Shown here: positions 40,658 to 49,689 of the stretch, piece after piece
Layout: each line of letters opens with the position of its first letter
Position numbering within the stretch: position 1 is the stretch's first letter
From: Micromonospora halotolerans
GTDB taxonomy: Bacteria > Actinomycetota > Actinomycetes > Mycobacteriales > Micromonosporaceae
NCBI RefSeq assembly: GCF_032108445.1
Contig: NZ_CP134876.1
Location: forward strand, 3,596,001-3,660,000
Direction of reading: 5' to 3'
Length of the DNA: 64,000 nt
Notes under the pieces: model-generated
Database searches by the model: none
What the model was told of the DNA's origin: nothing
Seen by the model: the letters and a program-made list of their open reading frames with translations, nothing else
Translations under genes and position numbers: made by a program

Positions 40658-41727
40658 CCGACCTCGACCAGCGGATCACCTCGGTGCTGCGGGAGCACGC
40701 CGAGGGGGAGACGGATATCCACCAGCTGATTCGGCAGTCCCGCGCCCGGGGCCGCCGCCGGCAACTGCGTCGCCGTGCCACGACCGGAACCGCGCTGGCC
40801 CTGGTCGGCGTCCTCGGCTTCGTCGGGGTGACCGGTACGGACCTTCCCGGGCTCGCCGGGCGGAAGCCGTTGACCGCTGCCTCGCCGGCCGACGCCGCGC
40901 CGGTGCCGCCCCGCGCCGACGGGGTGGCGGGTGCCGCCCAGCACCCCGAACTGGTCGGCACCGACCCCCAGGTGCTGCATTTCTCCGTCGACCCGGCAAA
41001 GGGCCGCTACCTCGGCTGGTCGGTCCAGGCGCGACAGGTCGAGTTGATCCGGTTCGACGCCGGTGGCGGTCGAGCGGTGACCGTCGAGGTGTCCCGTTCC
41101 GCGGCGTTCGCCCGGAGCGGCATCGAGGGATGGCCGGTGGACGCGCTGCCACAGCCCACCTTCGACGGCAGCGTCCAACGCGTGTCGTTGGGCAGCGGCA
41201 GCCACGGGTCTGTCACCTGGTGGCGGCCGGCTGCCGGGCTCTACGCGCGGGCGAGCATGCGTGGAGGGGACGTGTTCACGCTCACCCGCGCGCTCACCGC
41301 GGTGCGGTGGAACGAGGCGCGCCGGTGCGCCTCGCCGCTGCGGCTGACCTCGTTGCCGGTGGGTGCGTCGGTCGGCTTCTGCTCCGTCGACGCCACCGTC
41401 TTCCCGAGAAGTCTCCAGGTCCAGTTCACCATCAGCCGGGAGCCGTCGGCGACCATGTGGGTGCAGTTGCTCTACGGGTCGCAGATTTCCGGAAGCTCCA
41501 CGGAGAGCAACCGCACGGTGGGAGGTCGGCCCGCCTACCTCTACCCCGCCGGGACGAAGATGGAACTGCGCGGTATCCCGAAAGCGCACCTGACCGCCGA
41601 TGTCGGGGGGCCGTGGACGGACGGAGTTCTCAAGGACCAGCCGACTTTCACCGAGGCCGACATGGCAAGCGTGCTGGCCGGGGCTCAGGTGGCGAAGGAC
41701 CTGACCGATCCGGAGACCTGGGAGTGA
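40654..41727 (+). CDS. Single-pass membrane protein, probable partner of the sigma factor
   Basis: 357 residues. A cytosolic basic N-terminus of about 45 residues (ending RARGRRRQLRRRA), one membrane helix (about 46-66, TALALVGVLGFVGVTG), then an extracytoplasmic domain of 290 residues with no family I recognise. It contains CxxPLRLTSLPVGASVGFC. The topology is that of an anti-sigma factor, and the GTGA overlap with the sigma gene supports functional pairing, but no zinc-binding anti-sigma motif is present. The role is inferred from context only. Confidence 0.65.
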   Translation: MTDLDQRITSVLREHAEGETDIHQLIRQSRARGRRRQLRRRATTGTALALVGVLGFVGVTGTDLPGLAGRKPLTAASPADAAPVPPRADGVAGAAQHPELVGTDPQVLHFSVDPAKGRYLGWSVQARQVELIRFDAGGGRAVTVEVSRSAAFARSGIEGWPVDALPQPTFDGSVQRVSLGSGSHGSVTWWRPAAGLYARASMRGGDVFTLTRALTAVRWNEARRCASPLRLTSLPVGASVGFCSVDATVFPRSLQVQFTISREPSATMWVQLLYGSQISGSSTESNRTVGGRPAYLYPAGTKMELRGIPKAHLTADVGGPWTDGVLKDQPTFTEADMASVLAGAQVAKDLTDPETWE

Positions 41728-41730
41728 CCC

Positions 41731-41778
41731 GGTCCGCCGGCCCGGCCGCCCGACCTGGGCCGGCCCGGCCGGCGGACC
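41731..41778 (+). terminator. Hairpin terminator after the sigma-factor operon
   Basis: 12-bp perfect stem (41731-41742 with 41767-41778) with further pairing of CGGCC and GGCCG inside the loop, directly after the membrane-protein stop. Confidence 0.6.
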
Positions 41779-41793
41779 GTACGCTTGTTGACC

Positions 41794-42120
41794 GTGAGCC
41801 CCCGTCGCAACCGTCCCCGCCGGGATGACACCACCCACCTCGACGCCGAGCGGGCGCGCCAGGGCGTGCCGACCGTCCAGCAGTGGCGCGACGGCGACTG
41901 GCAGGTGCGCGGGATCACCGGCGGGGCGTCGGTGAAGACGTACCGCTGCCCCGGCTGCGACCAGGAGATCCGCCCGGGGGTGGCGCACGTGGTGGCCTGG
42001 CCGGCCGACGACCGGGGTGACCTGACCGACCGCCGGCACTGGCACAGCGGCTGCTGGCGGGCCCGGGACCGGCGCGGGCCGAACCTCCAGCGCGGCCGGG
42101 GCGCCCCACGGCACGGCTGA
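41794..42120 (+). CDS. Small zinc-ribbon-like protein of unknown function
   Basis: 108 residues, basic and hydrophilic. It has a potential zinc site YRCPGCDQEI ... HVV ... HWHSGCW (Cys-x2-Cys plus His/Cys pair). Similar proteins occur near the filP/epimerase region in other actinobacteria (remembered, unverified), sometimes labelled ATP/GTP-binding without motif support. GTG 41794 was chosen because TACGCT (41780-41785) lies 8 bases upstream, a leaderless layout, and no ribosome site exists for the longer frame. Confidence 0.65.
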   Translation: MSPRRNRPRRDDTTHLDAERARQGVPTVQQWRDGDWQVRGITGGASVKTYRCPGCDQEIRPGVAHVVAWPADDRGDLTDRRHWHSGCWRARDRRGPNLQRGRGAPRHG

Positions 42121-42186
42121 GCGATCTGGATCACCCTGTTTCCGCCCCGGCGGGCGGCGCGGACGGCGGCGCGGGAGACTGGTGCG

Positions 42187-42996
42187 GTGAGCACACCGAT
42201 CCGTGCGTCGTCGATCCTGCCCGGCCGCCGGGAGGACATCGAGCTGCACACCGCCGACGGCCTGACGCTGGTCGGCGAGCTGGCCCGGCCGCTGGAGCGG
42301 GAGCCGGCCGGCACGCTGGTCTGCCTGCACCCGCTGCCCACCCACGGCGGGATGATGGACAGCCACGTGTTCCGCAAGGCGGCCTGGCGGCTGCCCGCGC
42401 TGGCCGACCTGGCCGTGCTCCGCTTCAACACCCGGGGCACCAGCAGCGTCCGCGGCACCAGCGAGGGGGCCTTCGACGGCGCGGTCGGCGAGCGCTTCGA
42501 CGTGGCCGCCGCCATCGAGTACGCCGAGTTCCACGAGCTGCCGAACATCTGGCTGGTCGGCTGGTCGTTCGGCACCGACCTGGCGCTGAAGTACGGCTGC
42601 GACCCGGCCGTGGCCGGCGCCATCCTGCTCTCCCCGCCGCTGCGCTACTCCGCGCCCGCCGACCTGACCGTCTGGGCCGAGTCCGGCCGGCCGCTCACCG
42701 CCCTGGTCCCCGAGTTCGACGACTACCTGCGCCCCGAGGAGGCCCGGCAGCGCTTCGCCGCAGTGCCGCAGGCCGAGGTGGTCGGGGTGCCCGGCGCCAA
42801 GCACCTCTGGGTCGGCGACGCCGAGACCGTGCTCAACGAGATCGTCAGCCGCGTCAACCCGGCCGTGCCGGTCCCGCTGCCGACCACCTGGGACGGCCCC
42901 ATCGAGACCGGCGACGTCAGCGCGTACGCCGACCGGACGGTGGCCGCCTTCGCCGACACCCCGGTGCCCGGCCCGGAGCAGCGCCGCGCCGGCTGA
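42187..42996 (+). CDS. Alpha/beta-hydrolase family protein
   Basis: 269 residues. Alpha/beta hydrolase with CLHPLPTHGGMMDS (HPxPxxGG, dienelactone-hydrolase / CocE-like oxyanion region), the nucleophile in VGWSFGTDLAL (GWSFG) and the base His in GAKHLWVGD. There is no signal peptide. The substrate is unknown. The GTG start has GAGACT exactly 6 bases upstream and no ribosome site, so the message is probably leaderless. It ends 3 bases from the stop of the converging permease gene. Confidence 0.78.
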   Translation: MSTPIRASSILPGRREDIELHTADGLTLVGELARPLEREPAGTLVCLHPLPTHGGMMDSHVFRKAAWRLPALADLAVLRFNTRGTSSVRGTSEGAFDGAVGERFDVAAAIEYAEFHELPNIWLVGWSFGTDLALKYGCDPAVAGAILLSPPLRYSAPADLTVWAESGRPLTALVPEFDDYLRPEEARQRFAAVPQAEVVGVPGAKHLWVGDAETVLNEIVSRVNPAVPVPLPTTWDGPIETGDVSAYADRTVAAFADTPVPGPEQRRAG

Positions 42997-42999
42997 CGG

Positions 43000-44184
43000 T
43001 CAGCGGGACTCCTGCCGCGGCAGCACCACCTCGCGCAGGATGAGCTGGAGCGCGGCCACCGTGGGGATGGCGATCAGCGCGCCCACCACGCCCAGCAGCG
43101 ACACCCCGAGCAGGGCGGCCAGCAGCGCGGCCACCTCGTTGACCGAGACCGCCCGGCGCATGATCTTCGGGTAGATCAGGTAGTTCTCGACCTGCTGGTA
43201 GATCAGGAAGAACACCAGGCAGGCGATGCCGACCGGCAGGTCGGTGGCGAGCCCGACCAGGGTCACCACCACGGCGCCCAGGGTCGCCCCGATCTGCGGG
43301 ATCAGGTCGGTCACCGCGACCACCACGGCCAGGGCGAAGGGGTACGGCAGCCCGACCACCAGGGCGAACACGAAGGTGCTCGCCCCGGCCAGCACCGCGA
43401 TGGCCAGCGCACCGACCATGTACGCCCCGACGCGCGCCAGGATCTCGTCGCCGATGAGCCGGACCCGCTCCCGGCGGGTGCGGGGCACCAGCGCGTACCC
43501 GAGGTCGCGCAGCTTGTTGAAGTAGGCCAGGAAGTAGATCGTCAGCACCAGCACGGTCAGCGCCCGGAAGATGGTGCCGAAGATGAGCTGCGCCCCGCCC
43601 AGCACGCCGCCGAGGGCCCGGCCGATGGTGTCCGCGTTCGCCGCCGACTGGACGCGCTGCATCACGTCGTAGCGCTCGACGAAGTCGTTGACGGTGGGGT
43701 TGCGGCGCAGCTCGTCGACGTAGCCGGGCAGGTGATCGATGAACTGCCCGGACTGGGTCACCACCGGCGGCACCAGCGCCAGCAGCCCGCCGACGATCAG
43801 CAGCACGACGGTCAGCGTCACCACCGTCACGGCCAGCCCCTGCGGCACCCCCCAGCCGCGCAGGCGCACCACGGCGGGGTGCAGGCCGACGGCGAGGAAG
43901 AGCGCGATCACCACCAGGACCAGGATGCCGGCCGAGTTCCGTACGCCCAGGAACACCGGGTACGCCAGCAGCACGCCGAGCGCCCCGGTGAAGCCGATCA
44001 GGAAGCTGCTGCGCCGCAGCGGCCGCCCCGGCACGCCGAAGCGTCCGCTCGGCTCGAACTCGGTCGGCTCGGTCTCCGCGCCGACCTCGGCCAGCGGGGG
44101 CTTGCCGGCCAGGGCGGGGTTGGGTTCGGGGCGCGATGCGTCGGGCCGGTCGTCGCCCGGGCCGGCGGATCCCTCCTGCGACAC
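43000..44184 (-). CDS. AI-2E family transporter (membrane permease)
   Basis: 394 residues. A Pro/Glu-rich cytosolic N-terminus of about 60 residues, then eight or so hydrophobic helices; the C-terminal block YQQVENYLIYPKIMRRAVSV is the hallmark of the AI-2E/TqsA (YdiK) family. Members export small signals or act as Na+/H+ antiporters; no specific substrate can be claimed. GTG 44184 was chosen because GGGGAGG lies 5 bases upstream; the frame extends to 44277 without support. Confidence 0.85.
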   Translation of the reverse strand: MSQEGSAGPGDDRPDASRPEPNPALAGKPPLAEVGAETEPTEFEPSGRFGVPGRPLRRSSFLIGFTGALGVLLAYPVFLGVRNSAGILVLVVIALFLAVGLHPAVVRLRGWGVPQGLAVTVVTLTVVLLIVGGLLALVPPVVTQSGQFIDHLPGYVDELRRNPTVNDFVERYDVMQRVQSAANADTIGRALGGVLGGAQLIFGTIFRALTVLVLTIYFLAYFNKLRDLGYALVPRTRRERVRLIGDEILARVGAYMVGALAIAVLAGASTFVFALVVGLPYPFALAVVVAVTDLIPQIGATLGAVVVTLVGLATDLPVGIACLVFFLIYQQVENYLIYPKIMRRAVSVNEVAALLAALLGVSLLGVVGALIAIPTVAALQLILREVVLPRQESR

Positions 44185-44387
44185 CCGTGCCTCCCCGGCT
44201 CCCGCTCCGGCCCGGCGGAGCGCCCTGCGGCGGACCGTGCGCACCGGAGGAGGTCCTCGGTGGCGCAGCCCCTGCACCCGCAGGTTATCGGTCGGCGCCT
44301 GACCCGACCATCCCCCTCCGCCTCGATCCCGCCGCTGCGGCGGGGTGCGACGCCGGCGGCCGGGCGACCGGAAGACCGACCCCCGGG

Positions 44388-46370
44388 TCAGTCCTTGTCG
44401 ACGGTGACGGCGCTCGGCTTGGCGCTGCGCTCGTCGGTGGTCGGCTTCGTCGGGCGCTTGCCGTTCTCGCCGGTGCTGGTGATCTTCGTGGGGGTGGCGC
44501 CCCGGCCGCCCTCCCCGGGCACGGCGGCCACGGTCGGCTCGCCCTCCACACCGGCGCTGGCCTCGGAACCGTCCACGGTGGTCACGGGTTCGGCGACCGG
44601 ACGGGCCTTCGCGCCGTCCGCCGCGGGCTCCCCGGCCTCGGCGGGAGCGCCGCCGTCGGGGGAGACCGTCGCGGTGCCCCTGGCGGCGGCGGGGACCGGG
44701 GTCCGGTCGTCCGCCGACGTGCCGTTCGCGCCGCGGCCGCCCGCCGCCGTGGCCAGCTCGGCCGGGTCGACGGGAGTGGTGGCGAGGCCGGCCGGCCCGG
44801 CCTCCGTGTGCAGCTCCGCGAGCCGGCGCTGGAGGTCATCGGACTCCTGCCGAGACTTCCAGGTCTCCGTGCGCAGGTCGGCCAGCTCCTGCTGGGCGTT
44901 GGCGATCTCCAGCATCACCTGGGCGAGCTGCTGCCGGCCGGCGGCCACCTCCTGCTGGGTGGCCGCGAGGTGCTGCTGGGTGGTGGCCAGGTGCTGCTGG
45001 GTGGTGGCCGCGTACTCCTCGAACTGCCGCCGCGAGGCGGCCACGTGCTCGTCGGCCTTGCGGCGCCTGCCGGCGGCGTCCGCCTCGGCCCGGCGCAGCA
45101 GCTCGGCGGCCTCCTCCTCGGCCCGCTGGCGCATGGTGAGCGCGTCCTGCTCGGCGGCCTGCCGGAGTTCCGCCGCGCCCTGCTCGATCTCCGTGCGCCG
45201 GGCCGTGTACGCCTTCTCCAGCTCGTCCTGCCGCCTGGTGTGCTGCTTGTCCAGCTCGTCGCGGCGCTTGGCGAACTCCTGCTCGGCGGTGGCGCGGCGC
45301 TGGGCCAGCTCCTTGTCCACCGTCTCCTGCCGGGCCTTGACCTCCTTCTCCACGCCGGCCCGCCAGGCGCCCAGCTCCTGCTGGGTCTGTGCGCGGGCCT
45401 GCTGGACGTAGGCCTCGGTCTCGCTCCGCATCCGCTGCACGTACGCGTCGACCTCGGCGCGGTTGCGCTTGCCGGCCTCGGCGGCCTCGGTGGTGAGCCG
45501 GTTGGCCTCGGTCCGGGCCCGGCCGCGGGTGACCTTCGCCGCCTCCTCCGCGTCGTCGACGATCTTCTTGGCCTCGGCGAGCGCCTTGGCGTGGGTGGCC
45601 CGGCCGGCCTCGGCGGCGGAGTCGGTGAGCCGCTTGGCCTCCTGCTGGGCCTTGGCGTGCACCTCCTTGGCCGCCTCGCGGAGCTGGGTGGCCTCCTGCT
45701 GGGCCTTGGCGAGCGCCTCCTTTGCCGCCTCGCGCAGCCGGGTCGACTCCTGCTGGGCGCGGGTGTGGATCTCCTTGGCGGTGTCCCGGAGCTGGGTGGC
45801 CTCCTGCTGCGCCTTGGCCAGCGCGTCCTGGGCGGTCTTGCGCAGCTTCTCGGCCTCGGCCTGGGCGGCGGAGAGGGTGGCCTCCGCCTCGGCCTTGCGG
45901 GCGGCGGTGTGCCGCTCCTCCTCGGCCCGGCGGGCGGCGAGGGCGATCTCGAAGTCCTTGAGGGCCTGGGCCGCCTGCTCCCGGGCCTCCTCGATGATGT
46001 GCTCGGCGGCCGCCCGGCGGGCCTCGATCTCCTCGTTGGCGGCGGCCAGGATGTCGTCGGCCTGTTCCTCGGCCATGGTGAGGATCTGCTCGACCCGGGG
46101 ACCGAGGTGCCGGAACGAGGCGCGGTCCACCACACCCACCTGCTTGCGCACCTGGGCGAGGTCGCGTTGCAGCACCTCGACCTGGCCGGCCAGCTTGTGG
46201 ATCTGGGTGTACGCCTGTTCCCGCTCGGTCGTCAGCGCGGAGATCTCGTGCTCCGCACGAGCGACGTAACGGTCGACCTGTCGTTTGTCGTACCCCCGCA
46301 GAGCGGACTCGAAGCTGGGCTCCGTGGTCACGTCCCCGCCGAGGGCGAACAGTTCCTCGCCGTGCGACAT
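44388..46370 (-). CDS. Large coiled-coil cytoskeletal-type protein (Scy/FilP-like)
   Basis: 660 residues, mostly one long helix (about 25-540) rich in Ala, Glu, Gln and Arg. It starts with a DivIVA-like LRGYDKRQVDRYVARAE segment and has LGPRVEQILTMAEEQADDI as in FilP. Residues 167-256 are five near-identical 18-residue repeats (e.g. AKAQQEATQLREAAKEVH). A QQHLATTQQHLAATQQ stretch and a disordered Pro/Thr-rich C-terminus (about 545-660) follow. FilP and Scy organise polar growth in Streptomyces; a scaffold role is inferred. It lies directly downstream of the FilP-like gene. ATG has GGGGG just upstream. Confidence 0.8.
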   Translation of the reverse strand: MSHGEELFALGGDVTTEPSFESALRGYDKRQVDRYVARAEHEISALTTEREQAYTQIHKLAGQVEVLQRDLAQVRKQVGVVDRASFRHLGPRVEQILTMAEEQADDILAAANEEIEARRAAAEHIIEEAREQAAQALKDFEIALAARRAEEERHTAARKAEAEATLSAAQAEAEKLRKTAQDALAKAQQEATQLRDTAKEIHTRAQQESTRLREAAKEALAKAQQEATQLREAAKEVHAKAQQEAKRLTDSAAEAGRATHAKALAEAKKIVDDAEEAAKVTRGRARTEANRLTTEAAEAGKRNRAEVDAYVQRMRSETEAYVQQARAQTQQELGAWRAGVEKEVKARQETVDKELAQRRATAEQEFAKRRDELDKQHTRRQDELEKAYTARRTEIEQGAAELRQAAEQDALTMRQRAEEEAAELLRRAEADAAGRRRKADEHVAASRRQFEEYAATTQQHLATTQQHLAATQQEVAAGRQQLAQVMLEIANAQQELADLRTETWKSRQESDDLQRRLAELHTEAGPAGLATTPVDPAELATAAGGRGANGTSADDRTPVPAAARGTATVSPDGGAPAEAGEPAADGAKARPVAEPVTTVDGSEASAGVEGEPTVAAVPGEGGRGATPTKITSTGENGKRPTKPTTDERSAKPSAVTVDKD

Positions 46371-46471
46371 GCCCCCATCCTCACACGCATCCGGCCCTGC
46401 TGGGGCGATACGGACGCCCCTGTTGGGAGGTGCACTTCACTGAACAGGCGAAACGGACGGGAAAGCATGAC

Positions 46472-46511
46472 GGCGCGGGGCGGCACCGGTCACCCGGTGT
46501 CACCCCGCGCC
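46472..46511 (-). terminator. Hairpin terminator after the FilP-like gene
   Basis: 18-base arms (46472-46489 with 46494-46511) with two non-Watson-Crick positions and a 4-base loop, 31 bases past the FilP-like stop on the minus strand. The downstream coiled-coil gene therefore likely has its own promoter in 46371-46471. Confidence 0.65.
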
Positions 46512-46542
46512 GCGGCTCATGCCCCGTCAGCGGGTGGTGGGG

Positions 46543-47799
46543 TCAGCTGGCCGACTCGGCCGTGACCTTCTTGTCGGTGCCGTCGGCCTTCGGCGCCTCC
46601 GGCTTGTTGGCGCCCGCGGCCGGCACGCCCGGCACGATGCCGGCGAGACCGGAGAGCATCTGCCCGAGCTGCGAGGTGACCGCGTCCTTCTGCCGGGTGA
46701 GGTCCTCGACCTCGCGGCGGGCCGCCTGGGTGGTCAGCTCGGCCTCGGTGCGGGCCTCGCTGAGCAGCCGCTGCGCCTCGGCCCTCGCCTCGGACACCGT
46801 CTTGTCGGCCAGCGCCTTGGCCTTCTCGACCGTGTCGGTGGCGGTGCGCTCGGACTCGACCCGGCGGGCCTCGGCCCGCTGCTCGATCTCCTTGGCCCGC
46901 TCCTGGGCGGCACGGGCGCGCTGCTCGGCCTCGCTGACCAGCTTCTGGGTCTGCGCGACCTGGGCGGCGTGCCGCTCCGACTCCTCGCGCTCGGCCTTCT
47001 CGCGCCGCTCGGCGAGCTGGAGTTCCAGCGCCTGGAGGTCCTTGTCGCGCTTGTCCCGCGCGTCGGTGAGCAGCTTGGTGGCCTCGGCCCGCTTCTCCTC
47101 GGCCTCGCGGGCGGCCTTCGCCCGCTGCTGGGTGATCTCCCGCTCGGCGGTGGCGCGCAGGGTGGCGACCTCGCGCTCGACCGTGGACTTCAGCTCGGCC
47201 ACCTCGTGGGCGGTGACCGTGCGCAGCTGCTTGGTCTCCCGGTCGGCGTCGGCGCGCAGGGTGTCGGCCTCGCGGCGGGCCTGCACGCGGACCTCGGCGG
47301 CCTCGCGCTCGGCGGCGGTGCGGACGCTGCCGGCCTCGCGCTCGGCGGTGGCCTTCATGGCGGCCGCCTCGGCGCGCGCCTTGTCGGTGATCTCCCGCGC
47401 CTCGAGGCGGGCGGCGGAGAGGATGCCCTCCGACTCGCGCTTGGCCTCGTTGCGGTGGTCGTTGGCCTGCTCCTCGGCGAGCCGGAGGATCTGCTCGACG
47501 CGGGTGCCCAGGCCGGAGAGGGTCGGCCGGCTGTTCTCCTCGAGCTGCTTGTTGGTCTCGGTGAGCTTCTGCTCGAGCGCGCCCTGGCGCTGCTCGGCCT
47601 GGCGCAGCCGGCGCTGCGCGTCGTTCATCCGCTGCTCGGCCTCGGCGCGGGCCTGCTCGGACTGGCTCAGGGCGGCGGTCAGCCGGCCGATGAAGTCGTC
47701 GACCTGGTTGGTGTTGTAACCACGCAGGCCGACGGTGAAATCGGGCTGTGAGTTCGCGTTATCGAAGAACGCAAGAGGGGAGGACTGCTGCTGGGGCAT
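46543..47799 (-). CDS. FilP-like coiled-coil protein with DivIVA-type N-terminus
   Basis: 418 residues. The N-terminal LRGYNTNQVDDFIGRLTAAL resembles DivIVA/FilP membrane-pole targeting segments. It is followed by LGTRVEQILRLAEEQANDHR and about 300 residues of uninterrupted Ala/Glu/Arg-rich coiled coil, then DLTRQKDAVTSQLGQMLSGL as in Streptomyces FilP near the C-terminus. FilP forms filaments near growing tips and interacts with DivIVA and Scy. Neighbours (second coiled-coil gene, epimerase, thiolase, meaB) match the Streptomyces filP locus. There is no clear ribosome site before the ATG. Confidence 0.85.
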   Translation of the reverse strand: MPQQQSSPLAFFDNANSQPDFTVGLRGYNTNQVDDFIGRLTAALSQSEQARAEAEQRMNDAQRRLRQAEQRQGALEQKLTETNKQLEENSRPTLSGLGTRVEQILRLAEEQANDHRNEAKRESEGILSAARLEAREITDKARAEAAAMKATAEREAGSVRTAAEREAAEVRVQARREADTLRADADRETKQLRTVTAHEVAELKSTVEREVATLRATAEREITQQRAKAAREAEEKRAEATKLLTDARDKRDKDLQALELQLAERREKAEREESERHAAQVAQTQKLVSEAEQRARAAQERAKEIEQRAEARRVESERTATDTVEKAKALADKTVSEARAEAQRLLSEARTEAELTTQAARREVEDLTRQKDAVTSQLGQMLSGLAGIVPGVPAAGANKPEAPKADGTDKKVTAESAS

Positions 47800-47956
47800 T
47801 GGGACATACTCGCAGACGCCCCAGGGTGCTTCGCAAGAGCGGTCCGCACCTTTCGTGTCCTGTTTACATGGTCAACTTCGCCGCGTGTGGGGACCGGACC
47901 AACTGGCGATCTTGGCAGGTCCCGGGCGGGTCGGGCGACCCCGCGGGAAGGGCGCG

Positions 47957-47989
47957 AAAAGGGCCGCGGGTCGGCGCCCGCGGCCCTTT
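47957..47989 (-). terminator. Terminator of ccr
   Basis: 13-bp perfect stem (47958-47970 with 47977-47989) and a 6-base loop; on the minus strand the stem is followed by a short T run (CCCTTTTCG). It lies 53 bases past the ccr stop. Confidence 0.75.
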
Positions 47990-48042
47990 GTCGTACGGCA
48001 GTCGAATGGTGTTGCGGCCTACCGGAAAGGCAATGCCGTCGG

Positions 48043-49398
48043 TCAGTGCCCGCGGAACCGGTTGATCGCGGTTTCGTGCCGGGCGCGCAGCTCGGTGTCC
48101 CGGACGCCGAGACCGTCCTCGGGCGCCAGGCAGCGCACGCCGACCTTGCCCTGGTGCGCGTTGCGGTGCACCTCGTACGCGGCCTCGCCGGTCTGCTCCA
48201 GCGGGTAGGTCTTCGACACGGTCGGGTGCACCTTGCCGAGCGCCACGAGCCGGTTGGCCTGCCACGCCTCGTGATAGTTGGCGAAGTGGCTGCCGACGAT
48301 CCGCTTGAGGTGCATCCACAGGTAGCGGTTGTCGTACTGGTGCAGGTAGCCGCTCGTGGAGGCGCAGGTGACGATGGTGCCGCCCTTCTTGGCGACGTAG
48401 ACGCTGGCGCCGAAGGTCTCCCGGCCGGGGTGCTCGAAGACGATGTCCGGGTCCTCGCCGCCGGTCAGCTCGCGGATGCGCTCGCCGAAGCGGCGCCACT
48501 CGTCCTGGTCCTGGGTCTCCTCGTCCTTCCAGAACCGGAAGCCCTCGGCCGTGCGGTCGATGACCAGCTCGGCGCCCATCTTGCGGCACAGCTCGGCCTT
48601 CTCCGGCGAGGAGACCACGCAGACCGGGATGGCGCCGCCGCCCAGCGCCATCTGGGTGGCGTAGCCGCCCAGGCCGCCGGAGGCGCCCCAGATCAACACC
48701 ACGTCACCCTGCTTCATGTTCGCGCCGTGGTGGGACACCAGCTGCCGGTACGCCGTGGAGTTGACCAGACCCGGGCTGGCGGCCTCCTCCCAGCTCAGGT
48801 GGCGCGGCTTCGGCATGAGCTGGTTGGCCTTGACCACGGCCAGCTCGGCCAGCCCGCCGAAGTTGGTCTCGAAGCCCCAGATGCGCTGCTGCGGGTCGAG
48901 CATGGTGTCGTCGTGGCCGGCGGCGTCCTCCAGCTCGACGGAGAGGCAGTGCGCGACCACCTCGTCGCCCGCCTTCCACCGGGTCACGCCCGGCCCGGTC
49001 CGCAGCACCACGCCGGCCGCGTCCGACCCGACCACGTGGTACGGCAGGTCGTGCCGGCGGGTCAGCTCGGAGAGCCGGCCGTAGCGCTGGAGGAACTTGA
49101 AGGTGGGCAGCGGCTCGAAGATGCTGGTCCACACGGTGTTGTAGTTGATGGCGCTGGCCATCACGGCCACCAGCGCCTCGCCCGGGCCCAGCTCGGGGAC
49201 GGGCACCTCCTGGACGTGCAGCGCCTTGCGCGGGTCCTTGTCCCGGGTGGCCATGCCGTCGAACATCCGGGTGTCCTCGGCGCGGACCACCACGCCCCGG
49301 TAGGTCTCCGGTACCGGCAGGCCGGCGATGCCGGCGAGTTCCCTCTCCGGCTGCGCGGAGCCCTCCGCCGCCATGATTGCTTCGAGGATGTCCTGCAC
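48043..49398 (-). CDS. ccr: Crotonyl-CoA carboxylase/reductase
   Basis: 451 residues. NADPH-dependent reductive carboxylation of crotonyl-CoA to ethylmalonyl-CoA, key step of the ethylmalonyl-CoA pathway and extender-unit supply. It is an MDR-fold protein with FNT.. substrate region SAINYNTVWTSIFEP, the nucleotide motif WGASGGLGGYATQMA, VFEHPGRETFGASV (CCR-specific His/Glu region) and RIVGSHFANYHEAWQANR. GTG 49398 was chosen because GGGAGG lies 5 bases upstream. A class A operator overlaps a promoter about 130 bases upstream. Product use: MeaA in this window. Confidence 0.94.
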   Translation of the reverse strand: MQDILEAIMAAEGSAQPERELAGIAGLPVPETYRGVVVRAEDTRMFDGMATRDKDPRKALHVQEVPVPELGPGEALVAVMASAINYNTVWTSIFEPLPTFKFLQRYGRLSELTRRHDLPYHVVGSDAAGVVLRTGPGVTRWKAGDEVVAHCLSVELEDAAGHDDTMLDPQQRIWGFETNFGGLAELAVVKANQLMPKPRHLSWEEAASPGLVNSTAYRQLVSHHGANMKQGDVVLIWGASGGLGGYATQMALGGGAIPVCVVSSPEKAELCRKMGAELVIDRTAEGFRFWKDEETQDQDEWRRFGERIRELTGGEDPDIVFEHPGRETFGASVYVAKKGGTIVTCASTSGYLHQYDNRYLWMHLKRIVGSHFANYHEAWQANRLVALGKVHPTVSKTYPLEQTGEAAYEVHRNAHQGKVGVRCLAPEDGLGVRDTELRARHETAINRFRGH

Positions 49399-49527
49399 GG
49401 TGACCTCCCGTTCGTCACGCACCCGCACCGGGCGGGCAGGGGTGCTGCCATCGTCGGCGCCGGTGCGACGGGACCGCCATGTCGGCAATCGACACATCCG
49501 GCACCGGTCGCACTCCTGTGGGCCCGG

Positions 49528-49544
49528 ACGTTACTGAACGGTAG
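49528..49544 (-). promoter_or_regulatory. ccr promoter with class A operator
   Basis: TTACTGAACGGTAG (49531-49544) is the same motif as at meaA. Read on the minus strand, TAACGT (49533-49528) is a good -10 candidate overlapping it. Transcription from here gives a leader of about 120 bases before the ccr GTG. Confidence 0.5.
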
Positions 49545-49638
49545 CTAGGGCGGGAAGTCCTCTGTGAAAAACTGCATCCGCCGATGCGTGGAGGTGTCCG
49601 TGGGAACGTGAAACCGCGCAGTGCCGCGCTGTGTCCCA

Positions 49639-49670
49639 GGTAGTAGGAAGGGGCTCCGGCCGAACTCGGC
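49639..49670. terminator. Hairpin terminator between the ccr promoter region and epimerase
   Basis: 14-bp perfect stem (49639-49652 with 49657-49670), 4-base loop, 19 bases past the epimerase stop on the minus strand. It ends the epimerase transcript. Confidence 0.8.
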
Positions 49671-49689
49671 CGGAGCCCCTCCGCACGGC

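Noticed and set aside
45600..45830. CRISPR-like array from regular 54-base repeats
   Set aside because: The repeats are in frame inside the coiled-coil gene and have no unique spacers.
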